Source: Yersinia hibernica
GTDB lineage: Bacteria > Pseudomonadota > Gammaproteobacteria > Enterobacterales > Enterobacteriaceae
NCBI RefSeq assembly: GCF_004124235.1
Contig: NZ_CP032487.1
Location: 1,984,001 to 2,048,000 of the forward strand
Direction: 5' to 3'
Length of the DNA stretch: 64,000 nt
This document shows positions 1 through 8,712 of the stretch, piece after piece. Position 1 is the first letter of the stretch, and each line of letters starts with the position of its first letter. The notes under the pieces are model-generated. The model did not search any database and was not told where the DNA came from. It saw only the letters and a program-made list of their open reading frames with translations. A program made the position numbers and the translations under genes.

Positions 1-735
1 TTGGCGCACTTTCTCAATATCTGCCCCAAGACGTTCAGCAATATTAGCAATCTCATTCATAAAGCTGATTTTTGTTGCTAACATGCCATTCGCTGCATAT
101 TTCGTCAGTTCAGCGCTGCGAACATCCATAATTAGCATCCGATCATGATTTCGATTAAAGGGTTCATAAAGTTCACTGATTAAATCTATAACACCGTTAT
201 CATTGCTATCAATACCAATAACAATTCGTTCCGGCCGTTTACAGTCAGCAACTGCCGCGCCTTCTTTTAGAAACTCTGGATTTGACACCACATTGAATGC
301 TATTTGCTGGCCGCGTTGTTGCAGAATAGTTTGTATCCTTTGCTTCACTTTATCCGCAGTCCCTACCGGCACGGTAGATTTATCAATAATGACTTTCGGT
401 GTATCCATATATTTAGCAATGGTACTGGCAACTTCAAGAACATATTTTAGATCTGCGGCACCATCTTCATCAGGCGGCGTGCCCACGGCAATAAATTGAA
501 TCGTGCCATGTGCGACACCCGCTTGTGCATCGGTAGAGAATTGGAGACGCCCTTCCTCATAATTTTCTTTTACCAGCGGCGCTAATCCGGGTTCGAAAAT
601 AGCAATACGACCTTTTTGTAGATCTGCAACTTTGTTCTCATCGATATCGATACACATCACATCATGGCCGACTTCCGCCAACACTGCAGCCTGGACTAAC
701 CCTACATAGCCAATGCCAAAAACCGTAACCTTCAT
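1..735 (-). CDS. ugd: UDP-glucose 6-dehydrogenase, N-terminal 245 residues (cut by window edge)
   Basis: This gene oxidises UDP-glucose to UDP-glucuronate with two NAD+, supplying polysaccharide and lipid A-modifying sugars in the cytoplasm. The frame stays open from the ATG at 735 to base 1, so the C-terminal part, including the catalytic cysteine, lies outside the window. Visible: an N-terminal Rossmann start [13 protein letters not shown], the VGTPP segment near residue 90, DKSTVPVGT near residue 115, and the EFLKEGAA substrate loop that is diagnostic of the UDP-glucose/GDP-mannose dehydrogenase family. The E. coli enzyme has 388 residues. It is read in the same direction as rssB upstream but is separated by about 300 bases, so it probably has its own promoter. 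Confidence 0.95.
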   Translation of the reverse strand, partial: MKVTVFGIGYVGLVQAAVLAEVGHDVMCIDIDENKVADLQKGRIAIFEPGLAPLVKENYEEGRLQFSTDAQAGVAHGTIQFIAVGTPPDEDGAADLKYVLEVASTIAKYMDTPKVIIDKSTVPVGTADKVKQRIQTILQQRGQQIAFNVVSNPEFLKEGAAVADCKRPERIVIGIDSNDNGVIDLISELYEPFNRNHDRMLIMDVRSAELTKYAANGMLATKISFMNEIANIAERLGADIEKVRQ

Positions 736-1042
736 TCAATCAATCCTCGTGTAAAACTCAATAAGGTGCCTACTGCTGACCATTATCAGGAACTAACCTT
801 AATTTAGCCTGAGGCGACTCACCTTATTGCCTGCGAATAATAAAGCAGATGTAAAATTCTAGATATGAGTAAGGCGTCAGTATATCAACCGAAAATTCTC
901 ACATCTCGGCAATACACATCGATTGAAACAAATTAGGCTTATTTCAAAGATTCGTTATAGAAGTATTTATATTAGAATAGATATTGCAGAAGACAAATGT
1001 GGCAAGGCGTAAATTTATTAGGCCGCTTATGTAATCATCAAC
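736..1042. other. intergenic region between rssB and ugd
   Basis: About 300 AT-rich bases without a credible ORF. It must hold the ugd promoter on the minus strand and the end of the rssB transcript, but I see no clear terminator hairpin or operator. Confidence 0.5.
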
Positions 1043-2071
1043 TCACAGAATCACCCCCTCATCGGCGGAAAGCATCAATCGTAAACGGCTCCCTCCCCCC
1101 CAAATCTGACATTGCCATGCATCACAGCGCTGGCTAATTTGATTTAAATGAGTGGTTTTTAATGTGCCTAAAGGTACCCCATTACTGAGTTGAATCTGAT
1201 TTTTACCTGCATTGACATTGGCATGTAAGCCTGCGGAAACCAGTATTAAATTCTGCAGTTCCACATGGTAATAACCCACAAGTAGAGGAAACTGCCCCTC
1301 TAGGTGAGTACGTCTTAAGAGTTGATTAACCTGTTCAAGTAATGATGACATCTGTGGCAAACGATGTTGTTGATGCGCCAAATGCTCTTGCAAGATTCCG
1401 TTAAATAGCACTCTTAACAGTAGTGCCGCCAAAACACCGTTATCTCCCGCCCGTGTTACATCCAGACAATAAAAAGCTAAATCTTTATCTGATAATGCAG
1501 CAATATCCAGAACTAACCCAGGTTTCTCCACCATTGTTAACTGGCGATAATTTATACGGCAATGGGCAATGGTTTGCTGTGCGGGGGGTTGCAGCTGTTT
1601 TAATAGCTGAGCGGCATCATAAGGGTTCTGACGCAGTGCCTCCCAATCTTGAATAAGTTCATTTTCTTCAATTGCATGGGAGGTAAACAATGCAGGATAA
1701 AGGCAAGCTAACACAGCTTCACGCAAGCGATTTAAGTCAACAATCGGCTTGAGCAATACGTCTTTTACCCCCAGACGCAAGACTTTAGCAATATCTGCCA
1801 TTTTATCGGTGGCTGAAATAACCAGAACTGGAATTTTCACCCCTTGAATAAGTAAACACTCTACAAACTCTATTCCGCCCATCACTGGCATAGCCAAATC
1901 ACACAGTATCAGGTCAGGAACCTGAATTTTTAGCTGTTCTAGAGCCTCCAGTCCATTTTCTGCCTGGTAAACTGTGGCACCGAGTGAAGCTAAGAATCCC
2001 GCGCTAACTGCACGAAAGACGGCTTCATCCTCGACGACTAAAATATTTTTACCTGCTAGTGGTTTTTCCAT
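1043..2071 (-). CDS. rssB: response regulator RssB, RpoS proteolysis adaptor
   Basis: RssB binds sigma-S (RpoS) and delivers it to ClpXP, keeping the general stress sigma factor low in growing cells. The 342-residue product (E. coli 337) has an N-terminal receiver domain: acidic pair in VVEDEA near residue 14, phospho-acceptor Asp58 in LILCDLAMP, and Lys of the LLKPI loop near residue 107. A linker leads into a C-terminal PP2C-like pseudophosphatase domain from about residue 150. The start follows from the E. coli alignment. It lies just downstream of rssA in the same direction, as in E. coli. Confidence 0.95.
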   Translation of the reverse strand: MEKPLAGKNILVVEDEAVFRAVSAGFLASLGATVYQAENGLEALEQLKIQVPDLILCDLAMPVMGGIEFVECLLIQGVKIPVLVISATDKMADIAKVLRLGVKDVLLKPIVDLNRLREAVLACLYPALFTSHAIEENELIQDWEALRQNPYDAAQLLKQLQPPAQQTIAHCRINYRQLTMVEKPGLVLDIAALSDKDLAFYCLDVTRAGDNGVLAALLLRVLFNGILQEHLAHQQHRLPQMSSLLEQVNQLLRRTHLEGQFPLLVGYYHVELQNLILVSAGLHANVNAGKNQIQLSNGVPLGTLKTTHLNQISQRCDAWQCQIWGGGSRLRLMLSADEGVIL

Positions 2072-2172
2072 GCACTGCTTCTCTTACTAACCTTAACTGT
2101 AATAGTGGCTCAAAATGATTGTTTGTGCTTGTCAGAAATTGTTATGTACTGTTTAACAAACAGTTACTGGCG

Positions 2173-3075
2173 CTATTTGCGCCCCGCCAGATGGCGTAGT
2201 TGTTCCGCACACTTCTCCACAGCCAATTGTCCTGCTGCAATGGCCTCATCAGCACGATGAAAATCCAACATTGATATTTGTGGGCAATAAGGCTGAATGA
2301 GGATATCAGGAGGATCACCGGCCATCCGATTGCGTTTTAAGCGATTTTCTAGCACTTGTATTGAGGTAGACATGATTTCCATCGCGCTAGGGGCATTTTT
2401 GGTGGCGCTGGATGATAACTCCGCTATCCGCACCTTCAAACGCCGATGCCAACTATCAGATAGATCCGTAAGCTTGGCTTCAAGAGGTGGTTGAGAAGAA
2501 AATACATCTTGTTGAATGAGATGCGCATCATGTTGCAAATCAACCGCGATAACAATATCAGCGCCCATGGCTCTGGCCAAAGAGACAGGAACCGGATTAA
2601 CAACAGCCCCATCAACCAGCCAATAGCCCCCAAACCAAACAGGTGAGAATAACCCAGGCATACTGCATGAAGCCCGAATAGCGTGCTTGATATCCCCCTC
2701 TGTAAACCATAACTCCCTCCCGGTGGTTAAATTTGTCACCACCGCACCGAAAGGCAATACACACTCATCAATGTCTTTTACTTCAATGAGTTCGTTGACA
2801 GCATTAAATACGCGCTCGCCACGCAACAACCCTCCCCGCCGCCACGAAACATCCATCAATCGGATGACATCCCAGTATTTAAACGATCTTACCCAGCGCT
2901 CCATGGCGTCCAAGTGGTCACTTGCATAAGCAGCACCGACTAAGGATCCCACGGAACATCCGGCAACGACATCAACCTTTATACCCATTTTTTTTAGCGT
3001 GTTAATGACACCGATATGCGCCCATCCTTTTGCCGCCCCAGCGCCCAGTGCCAGTCCAACTTTACTGTTTCTCAT
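2173..3075 (-). CDS. rssA: patatin-like phospholipase family protein RssA
   Basis: Predicted cytoplasmic patatin-family serine acylhydrolase; the physiological substrate is unknown. The family elements are all visible: a glycine-rich oxyanion motif GAGAAKGWAHIGV at residues 11-23, the nucleophile elbow GCSVGS near residue 39, and the DGA catalytic-aspartate motif (VDGAVVNPVP) near residue 154. Length is 300 residues, as in E. coli RssA. About 100 bases separate it from rssB, so the pair may be co-transcribed. Despite the name it is not required for RssB function in E. coli. Confidence 0.93.
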   Translation of the reverse strand: MRNSKVGLALGAGAAKGWAHIGVINTLKKMGIKVDVVAGCSVGSLVGAAYASDHLDAMERWVRSFKYWDVIRLMDVSWRRGGLLRGERVFNAVNELIEVKDIDECVLPFGAVVTNLTTGRELWFTEGDIKHAIRASCSMPGLFSPVWFGGYWLVDGAVVNPVPVSLARAMGADIVIAVDLQHDAHLIQQDVFSSQPPLEAKLTDLSDSWHRRLKVRIAELSSSATKNAPSAMEIMSTSIQVLENRLKRNRMAGDPPDILIQPYCPQISMLDFHRADEAIAAGQLAVEKCAEQLRHLAGRK

Positions 3076-4088
3076 TGTGTTTCATCCATTTCTGATCTGT
3101 TCGGCACTTTCCATCATCAACAAAAACCAAATACAGGTTACATCTCACACTGACAGTCAATTTGCCTGGCCTCAGTAGGCGGCGGCTAAAAAGTAAAAGT
3201 TATATTTATCACTTTGCAGCCTGACTGATAAAACTATAGTGAATATTTGCCCCCCTGGTATTTTGATACAAATATTTTACATTTCCTGACTAAGATATAG
3301 CCTGGAGCCGAAAGGACATACTATAAATAGTGAAATATGCCAAATGGATCTGTTTATTCCTGAGTTTATTGCATTGACCTCTCATTTATATGCGTACCCA
3401 TCTGCATTCTCTTGCCCAAAGTCATCCGGCTGAGATAATAGAGAATCTGCTCCAAATAACATATTGTTTTACTTCTATAAATGGGGAAATGTATTGTGGG
3501 GTGCACTATGGGCACTACAGGAAACATCGTACTCTGAAGTTAAATGCGTTTTTGTCTATCTAGCGGGCTAAACCACCGGATTGAATCATTGCGGATGACG
3601 GCCTAATTAAACTAAGCCAGTTCATTAAATTTAAAGGAAATTATTTTTGAGTGGGTGTGTTTTGACCTGAAGTCATCGCGCTATAACAGTGGTTGGATTT
3701 TGCATTAATATCTCATTTTGGCCGTTATAAATATGCCCCGCTGAGTGTGGATATGCAGCATATCATGAGATTCTGGCTACTAAGAAAATCATAAAAAGTA
3801 TGCGCCGTAAGTCATCATCCAATTGATGAATCATATTATTTAAGTTTTATTATTTTTAAAACGCATAGAATGCAAAATAGCCACCATAGAGGTAGCTATT
3901 TAGTGCAAATATTCAGGATCATACAAATCAAAATGCGATATATTGACTAATAATAACAAATTCGGAAACAAGTAATTACATTTATGCTGTTACGTGACTG
4001 CTGACCTTTCGTGAGGTTCAGTACCATTACCTATCAACTGAATTTCATCCAGAATATTGTGAAGATTTACGGATTAATAATGAAATAA
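3076..4088. other. about 1-kb non-coding stretch between rssA and the 4.1-kb small ORF
   Basis: I find no ORF with a ribosome-binding site and family resemblance in this kilobase; both strands are rich in stops and AT-rich. E. coli has ychJ directly beside rssA, so this is extra DNA relative to that arrangement. The rightmost 200 bases are probably the 3' part of the transcript from the small ORF at 4089-4160. The rest may be gene remnants, but I recognise none. Confidence 0.45.
3875..3901 (-). terminator. stem-loop, possible end of the small-ORF transcript
   Basis: Read on the minus strand this is an 11-bp stem (AAATAGCTACC with GGTGGCTATTT, one G-U wobble) and a 5-base loop, followed by TTTT at the stem end. 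On the plus strand the wobble becomes an A-C mismatch, which fits a structure used by minus-strand RNA. The U-run is short, so termination strength is doubtful. Confidence 0.35.
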
Positions 4089-4160
4089 TTAACCGTTGAT
4101 GGTACCAAATGAGACACTCATTTTTTCGAACATAGCGATAACTTTGTTAATCAGTTTCAT
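4089..4160 (-). CDS. unannotated 23-residue amphipathic small protein, AzuC-like in style
   Basis: A 23-codon ORF (starts MKLINKVIAMFEK, ends GTING, TAA stop) is preceded by a strong ribosome-binding site, AGGAG seven bases before the ATG. The peptide has lysines spaced among Ile, Val, Met and Phe, giving an amphipathic helix. Its start pattern (MKL...I...MF) recalls AzuC, a 28-residue small protein of E. coli encoded on a dual-function RNA that responds to carbon source. Two perfect CRP palindromes and a sigma-70-type promoter lie directly upstream, and a wobble-containing stem-loop lies about 190 bases downstream. What is seen: ORF, RBS, promoter, CRP sites. Homology to AzuC is only a guess; residue identity beyond the pattern is low. 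Confidence 0.55.
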   Translation of the reverse strand: MKLINKVIAMFEKMSVSFGTING

Positions 4161-4190
4161 GGGTTGCTCCTGTAAATATCTTTATTTTTA

Positions 4191-4206
4191 TGTGATACAC
4201 ATCACA
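4191..4206 (-). promoter_or_regulatory. CRP site, proximal
   Basis: TGTGATACACATCACA is a perfect TGTGA-N6-TCACA cAMP-CRP palindrome. It overlaps the start point predicted for the small-ORF promoter (about 4205), where bound CRP would block rather than activate. It could also serve the divergent ychJ, though it is far from that start. Confidence 0.75.
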
Positions 4207-4211
4207 GTTAT

Positions 4212-4240
4212 AAGTTACGCCAAAATGAAACGGTGGTCAA
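4212..4240 (-). promoter_or_regulatory. sigma-70-type promoter of the 23-aa ORF
   Basis: On the minus strand TTGACC (4240-4235), 17 bases, TAACTT (4217-4212). The predicted start is near 4205, about 45 bases before the ATG at 4160. The promoter lies between the two CRP sites. Confidence 0.55.
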
Positions 4241-4247
4241 GTATTTT

Positions 4248-4263
4248 TGTGAGGTACATCACA
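4248..4263 (-). promoter_or_regulatory. CRP site, distal
   Basis: TGTGAGGTACATCACA is a second perfect TGTGA-N6-TCACA palindrome, centred 57 bases upstream of the proximal one and just upstream of the -35 hexamer. Its centre is near -50 from the predicted start, which is not the standard -41.5 or -61.5, so the start point may be a few bases off. Confidence 0.75.
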
Positions 4264-4430
4264 AATCTTTTAATCACCATATCTCTCTTACATGGCTATC
4301 CGCTTTGAACCTCAACACCTGATTAGGTAATATAGACCGCCATACTCGTCATCCTGAGACTTTCACGTGCGGGTCTACAACTAACAACCCATCCGTAGAT
4401 ATCGCAGCATATTGATAATTTGGAGAAATT

Positions 4431-4895
4431 TTGGCAGAACAGTGTCCTTGTGGCAGCACACTTGAATACCGCGAATGCTGCGAACCTTATATTCTGGGTC
4501 GCCAAATCGCGGCTAAACCCGCAATATTGATGCGTTCTCGCTATAGCGCCTACGTGAAAAAAAATGTGGATTACTTGATCAAGACCTGGCACCCCGACTG
4601 TAATGCACAAGATTGGCGGGCAGGAATAATTCAGAGTTTCAGTCATACGGCATGGCACGGATTAACTGTACTGGCTGAAGTCGCGGGAGAGAGCGATGAT
4701 GAAGCCTTTGTTGAATTCATTGCCCGTTTTACTGATACAAATAATAGCCAGATAAGCGCAATGCATGAGCGTTCTCGCTTCCTTCGTATAAAAGAACACT
4801 GGTACTATATTGACGGAATCCGGCCATCGGTGGGGCGAAATGATATCTGCCCATGTGGTTCGGGGAAAAAATATAAGAAATGCTGCGGGCGCTAA
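4431..4895 (+). CDS. ychJ: YchJ family protein with SEC-C zinc motifs at both ends
   Basis: Function unknown; SEC-C motifs bind zinc and often contact protein or RNA partners. The product has 154 residues (E. coli 152), with one SEC-C motif at the N-terminus (CPCGS...ECC) and one at the C-terminus ([13 protein letters not shown]), and an NTF2-like central domain containing the conserved [10 protein letters not shown] and YLIKTWHP segments. I chose the TTG start at 4431 because the E. coli protein begins at the same place (five residues before the first CPCGS) and TGGAGA lies at a normal distance upstream; no in-frame ATG precedes the first motif. Confidence 0.9.
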   Translation: MAEQCPCGSTLEYRECCEPYILGRQIAAKPAILMRSRYSAYVKKNVDYLIKTWHPDCNAQDWRAGIIQSFSHTAWHGLTVLAEVAGESDDEAFVEFIARFTDTNNSQISAMHERSRFLRIKEHWYYIDGIRPSVGRNDICPCGSGKKYKKCCGR

Positions 4896-4976
4896 TGGTC
4901 AAATAGCCCTTTTACCGCCCGTAGTATCGAACATTTACATCACATCAAGTCATGTTAAGACAGGATTTACCACCTT

Positions 4977-5825
4977 ATGCCACACCAGAATGTACAAAAG
5001 AAAGTGTTACGCACTATTTGCCCTGATGCTAAAGGCTTAATCGCCAAGATCACCAATATCTGTTACAAGCACCAGCTGAATATTGTGCAAAATAATGAAT
5101 TCGTTGATCATCTGACCGGTCGCTTTTTCATGCGTACAGAGCTTGAGGGTATTTTCAACGACACAACCCTGCTGGCTGATCTGGATGATGCATTGCCAGA
5201 AGGGACCAACCGCGAATTACATACCGCCGGGCGTCGTCGCATTGTCATTATGGTGACAAAAGAGGCACATTGCCTTGGCGACTTATTAATGAAAAGCGCC
5301 TACGGTGGTCTGGATGTTGAAATTGCGGCTGTCATTGGCAACCATGATGCATTACAGAATTTAGTTGAGCGTTTTGATATTCCCTTCCATCTTATTAGCC
5401 ATGAAGGGCTCACCCGCGACCAGCATGATCAACGTTTGATTGAACAGATTGAACAATACCAGCCAGACTATGTGGTGCTGGCTAAATATATGCGAGTGCT
5501 GACGCCCGCTTTTGTGCAGCGCTTCCCCTATCAGATTATTAATATTCACCATTCATTCTTGCCCGCATTTATTGGCGCACGCCCCTATCACCAAGCTTAT
5601 GAACGCGGCGTGAAAATCATTGGTGCGACTGCGCACTATGTTAATGACAGTCTGGATGAGGGCCCAATCATTATGCAGGACGTGATTCACGTAGATCACT
5701 CATATACTGCCGAAGATATGATGCGGGCTGGGCGTGATGTAGAAAAGAATGTACTGAGCCGCGCACTTTATCGTGTATTAGCGCAGCGTGTTTTTGTTTA
5801 CGGCAATCGCACTGTTATTCTATAA
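4977..5825 (+). CDS. purU: formyltetrahydrofolate deformylase
   Basis: PurU hydrolyses 10-formyl-THF to formate and THF, balancing one-carbon pools and feeding formate to PurT. The 282-residue product (E. coli 280) has an N-terminal ACT domain (residues 7-85, starting VLRTICPDAKGLIAKIT) that senses glycine/methionine, followed by a formyltransferase-fold catalytic domain from about residue 88 with the NIHHSFLPAFIGARPY active-site segment (His and Asn of the fold) and later the conserved Asp of the LDEGPII motif. It is next to ychJ and the tyrosine tRNAs, as in E. coli. Confidence 0.96.
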   Translation: MPHQNVQKKVLRTICPDAKGLIAKITNICYKHQLNIVQNNEFVDHLTGRFFMRTELEGIFNDTTLLADLDDALPEGTNRELHTAGRRRIVIMVTKEAHCLGDLLMKSAYGGLDVEIAAVIGNHDALQNLVERFDIPFHLISHEGLTRDQHDQRLIEQIEQYQPDYVVLAKYMRVLTPAFVQRFPYQIINIHHSFLPAFIGARPYHQAYERGVKIIGATAHYVNDSLDEGPIIMQDVIHVDHSYTAEDMMRAGRDVEKNVLSRALYRVLAQRVFVYGNRTVIL

Positions 5826-5843
5826 GCTCACAATAAATCGATA

Positions 5844-5879
5844 TTTTTTGTCCATATAATCATCGTCACGGACAAAAAA
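5844..5879. repeat. inverted repeat between purU and the tRNA promoter
   Basis: TTTTTTGTCC (5844-5853) and GGACAAAAAA (5870-5879) form a 10-bp stem with a 16-base loop just after the purU stop. It lacks a U-tract after the stem on either strand, so it is at best a weak terminator for purU. Confidence 0.4.
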
Positions 5880-5912
5880 TCACCGAACAAATTATTTTTT
5901 TCATTTCAAGTC

Positions 5913-5940
5913 TTTACAGGGGCGCTTCATTTGATATGAT
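5913..5940 (+). promoter_or_regulatory. stringently controlled tyrT-type promoter
   Basis: TTTACA (5913-5918), 16 bases, TATGAT (5935-5940), followed at once by the GC-rich discriminator GCGCCCCGC. This matches the E. coli tyrT promoter, where the short spacer and GC discriminator give growth-rate and ppGpp control. It drives the two tRNA-Tyr genes. Confidence 0.9.
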
Positions 5941-5984
5941 GCGCCCCGCTTACCAAAACAGTATTGTTAAGCAGTTAGGCCAGT

Positions 5985-6069
<85 letters not shown>

Positions 6070-6131
6070 TCTTTATGAACAGCGAACTACACAATACGGC
6101 CAGTATTTAAGCATCAAAACCACAAATCAGT

Positions 6132-6216
<85 letters not shown>

Positions 6217-6765
6217 TCATCTTATAATATCCTCAATTTTCTGATATAAAATCCGTCAAAAAAATTCCCTTCCGTGAAAGGAGATAATTCTCGTCGAAAG
6301 GAGATTAATATGACGTATTTACACCAAGGTATAGATATAATCTATTAAGCCATTTAACACACTTGAATGAGATCTGGATTTGTAGAAATACAATTTATTT
6401 TCATCTTGAAAATTGGTTAAGTTTATAAAATCCAACTTTGAGTCACCATTAAAATTATCCATAATAGAGTCTGTAATACAGATATAGCGGCCAGTATAGA
6501 TAAAATCCAAACAGCAAGCCAAGTTATCAACCTGCCGTACACTTACTTTACTATGTTGTTTTTTAACAGATTCTTCTAGATTCTTAACGAATTGACTTCT
6601 GTATAAAGTCGGATTACACAGCCACGTGTTATTATGAAGAATATTTATGATATCTTGACTCTCATTAATTATATCTTTTCTACCATAAATGCCAAAGCCG
6701 CTATCTGGCACCTCATTTAATAATATAAATCTGTCACTATTAATTCTTTCCGATGAAAGAATAAG

Positions 6766-6773
6766 TGAGTTTC
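6766..6773. repeat. 8-bp target-site duplication, left copy
   Basis: TGAGTTTC directly abuts the left end of the IS. The same 8 bases occur at 7538-7545. IS1-family elements usually duplicate 8-9 bp. Confidence 0.9.
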
Positions 6774-6794
6774 GGTCGTGCCGCAGATTTAGTG
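6774..6794 (+). repeat. IS terminal inverted repeat, insB end
   Basis: Begins GGTCGTGCCGCAGATTTAG and pairs with the opposite end at 18 of 21 positions. The insB stop codon lies inside this repeat, as in IS1. Confidence 0.88.
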
Positions 6795-7292
6795 GTAATG
6801 GTTAATTGTCAGATACCATCCGATGATCTTATCGTGCATTTCTTCTGATTTTGAGAAGCAGATAGTCTTGCGGGCTAACCGTTTGAGATGGGTTCGCAAG
6901 TTCAGATTATGTCGCTCTATCCTCTGGGTGTATTTCTTGCTGATAACATGACTGGTTGAGGACAATAAAGTGCGGTATACCGGCCAGGCATCGGTCATGT
7001 AGAAGGCAATGCTAAACTGGCTCAGCAAAACCAGAAGACGCTTTAATGTCAAAGCATTTCGCGGGCCAAATACATGGGCGATAACGCGCTTTCGGATGCG
7101 GTCATAGGCATAAAACAGCCAGCGTTGATTGCCTTTACAGCGGACATATGACCACTGCTCATCGGCTTCACAGCAGATAACCACCTCTGCGCTAGGCTCT
7201 ACGTTTTGCGCTACCTGGTGCGGCGTAAGTTTTTTAGATGACGCAGAACGGTATTGAGGCTTATCCGTAGAACCCGTGCTGTATCGCGGCAT
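6789..7292 (-). CDS. insB: IS1-family transposase InsB, catalytic part
   Basis: This is the catalytic domain of the IS1 transposase, normally made only as an InsAB' fusion by -1 frameshifting. The 167-residue frame shows the IS1 DDE-type signature: the [10 protein letters not shown] segment, the YMTDAWPVY segment and the C-terminal [27 protein letters not shown] block. It overlaps the 3' end of insA in the -1 frame; the first codons of this open frame, upstream of the slip site at 7229-7235, are probably not translated on their own. The stop falls in the terminal repeat. Confidence 0.9.
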   Translation of the reverse strand: MPRYSTGSTDKPQYRSASSKKLTPHQVAQNVEPSAEVVICCEADEQWSYVRCKGNQRWLFYAYDRIRKRVIAHVFGPRNALTLKRLLVLLSQFSIAFYMTDAWPVYRTLLSSTSHVISKKYTQRIERHNLNLRTHLKRLARKTICFSKSEEMHDKIIGWYLTINHYH

Positions 7293-7486
7293 CCGGAGCC
7301 GTTCATCGCCATATCAACGATGGCCTGATGGGTTTCGGGTTTAGCTCCGTTGTAGCGATAGCTGAGCTGGAAGGTCTTCAGGCATTGGTTACAGCGATAG
7401 AGCTGCGCCCCTGAGCCGGAGTGGCCGTTTCGGATAACCCCATGAGTTTCAGAACAGCGAGGACAAACCACATCAATCTTTGCCAT
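7211..7486 (-). CDS. insA: IS1-family InsA DNA-binding protein / repressor
   Basis: InsA binds the IS1 ends and represses transcription; it is also the N-terminal half of the frameshifted transposase. The product (91 residues) has a zinc ribbon CPRCS...CNQC at residues 8-35 and a helix-turn-helix in the second half ([20 protein letters not shown]). The ATG at 7486, 51 bases from the IS end, is preferred to the TTG one codon earlier because IS1 InsA proteins begin with Met-Ala/Ser near here. Confidence 0.9.
   Translation of the reverse strand: MAKIDVVCPRCSETHGVIRNGHSGSGAQLYRCNQCLKTFQLSYRYNGAKPETHQAIVDMAMNGSGCRDTARVLRISLNTVLRHLKNLRRTR
7229..7235 (-). promoter_or_regulatory. programmed -1 frameshift site A6C in insA/insB
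   Basis: Read on the minus strand AAAAAAC, in the insA frame CTA-AAA-AAC. Slipping back one base continues as AAA-CTT-ACG-CCG in the insB frame. This is the same heptamer used by IS1. Confidence 0.85.
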
Positions 7487-7516
7487 CAATCATCCAAAGG
7501 GTAAAGAGTACACCAA

Positions 7517-7537
7517 CACTAAGTTTGCGTCACGACC
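7517..7537 (-). repeat. IS terminal inverted repeat, insA end
   Basis: Read inward on the minus strand it begins GGTCGTGACGCAAACTTAG and mismatches the other end at positions 8, 13 and 15 only. Confidence 0.88.
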
Positions 7538-7545
7538 TGAGTTTC
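7538..7545. repeat. 8-bp target-site duplication, right copy
   Basis: TGAGTTTC immediately outside the insA end of the IS, identical to 6766-6773. Confidence 0.9.
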
Positions 7546-7951
7546 CATCATAATCTCCAATCTCATCAATATTTTCGTAATAAAATTTTATTATATTAGC
7601 TTGAATATTATTCTTTTCTGCCACTTTATATAACTTTGTTAATTTCTCACTTTTCCCCCAGTCGTAATAAATATTGATGACATTGGAAACATGACCGGTA
7701 AGATGTTTTTTGGTTATTTCTTTTTCTTGCTGATACAAATCTTTTAGATCATTATATAAAACTTCTCCGTCTCGCGTTAAACTCATGCCAAACTTCTCTC
7801 GTTTAAATAATTTTTTTCCTATTATGCTTTCAAAGTCTTTTATAGACTTTGCCACGGGGGGCGTGGTTCTGTTCATCACTCTTGCAGCCTTACTCAGCGA
7901 ACCATTTTCAACGACGGCCATAAAGGCCTCTAACTTACGAGATAGAAACAT

Positions 7952-8712
7952 AATTCACCAATCCTTTGCTTTGCGTAAAAATTTATCAGAAAAAAAACAA
8001 GCATGCCTACGTATATAATGCTAACTGTAGATATTATTTAATATATAATATAAAAGACACCAATTGGATTTAGAGTAATTCGTAGATATATTATCAAAGA
8101 TGATTGTCGCGTAGACACTAACGACGTGAAGTTGCATTTTTTGCAATCAAAGTTTTGGAGACTTTGCCTATTACCACTCTAACATTACAAACATTTCTAA
8201 CAGAGAAATCAATGTAGATCTATGATATTAAATAACTATTTTTTATTCTTCATGTTACAAAATCAGTTAACACTATTTATTATGAAAAAACAAAAATCGC
8301 TGCTAATCTATATAAAATCAAAAAAAATTAATTATTTATGGCGACAGTGAATATGATAGAATCCATTTTTCATTTGGATAATAAATAAAGTTCATCAATA
8401 GATACTCATGATGTCATTAATGGTGAAAAATAAAATCAGCTTGTGCGCATTAAAATGGCACTATTCTACAGAAATGATTGGGGGCAGAATATCTAAAGGA
8501 GTGGTAGTTATATCCAACATCTCACACAATAATAACGCCTTACTCCAGATAAATAATATTGCCACAGTAATTTAAAGTTTTATTTTTTATAAATGGTTTC
8601 TCATAATCTATTTTAATGATGATTTATTACTTATTCTCTTACTGTGCATTACATTTTTACTTGGCATCTGCTAATATTCGGAGTCATTTCTAGTGAATAT
8701 ACGGTGCTGACC
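7952..8712. other. AT-rich intergenic region upstream of xthA and the LysR gene
   Basis: About 760 bases, strongly AT-rich. It must contain the LysR gene promoter (minus) and the xthA promoter (plus). A 55-codon open frame at 8408-8575 has no ribosome-binding site and no recognisable motif. I see no attachment-site copy of the neighbouring tRNA-Tyr 3' end. Confidence 0.45.

Larger units (their letters stand above)
6774..7537 (-). mobile_element. complete IS1-family insertion sequence, 764 bp
   Basis: Both ends are defined: 21-base terminal inverted repeats matching at 18 positions, flanked by an 8-bp direct repeat. The element carries insA and insB in overlapping frames with the A6C slippery site. 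IS1 itself is 768 bp. It lies in the minus orientation within the LysR gene. Confidence 0.93.
6319..7951 (-). pseudogene. LysR-type transcriptional regulator, disrupted by an IS1-family element
   Basis: The N-terminal part (7951 to 7538) carries the LysR winged helix: FMAVVENGSLSKAARVMN, then the recognition helix with PPVAKSIKDFE. The C-terminal part (6765 to 6319) holds the remaining effector-domain residues and the stop. Removing the element and one copy of the 8-bp duplication joins codon 138 (...YDGNS) in frame to LILSSERINSDRF, giving an intact 286-residue protein, a usual LysR length. The insertion is therefore recent and the gene is otherwise undamaged. Base composition is markedly more AT-rich than the neighbours and Lys/Asn/Ile-rich, suggesting acquired DNA. 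The target is unknown; nothing divergent remains upstream. Confidence 0.88.

Noticed and set aside
4323..4658. 111-codon open frame opposite ychJ
   Set aside because: It lies antisense to a well-supported gene and has no family features.
8408..8575. 55-codon ORF upstream of xthA
   Set aside because: No ribosome-binding site, AT-rich chance-like composition and no recognisable motif; kept only as a remark.
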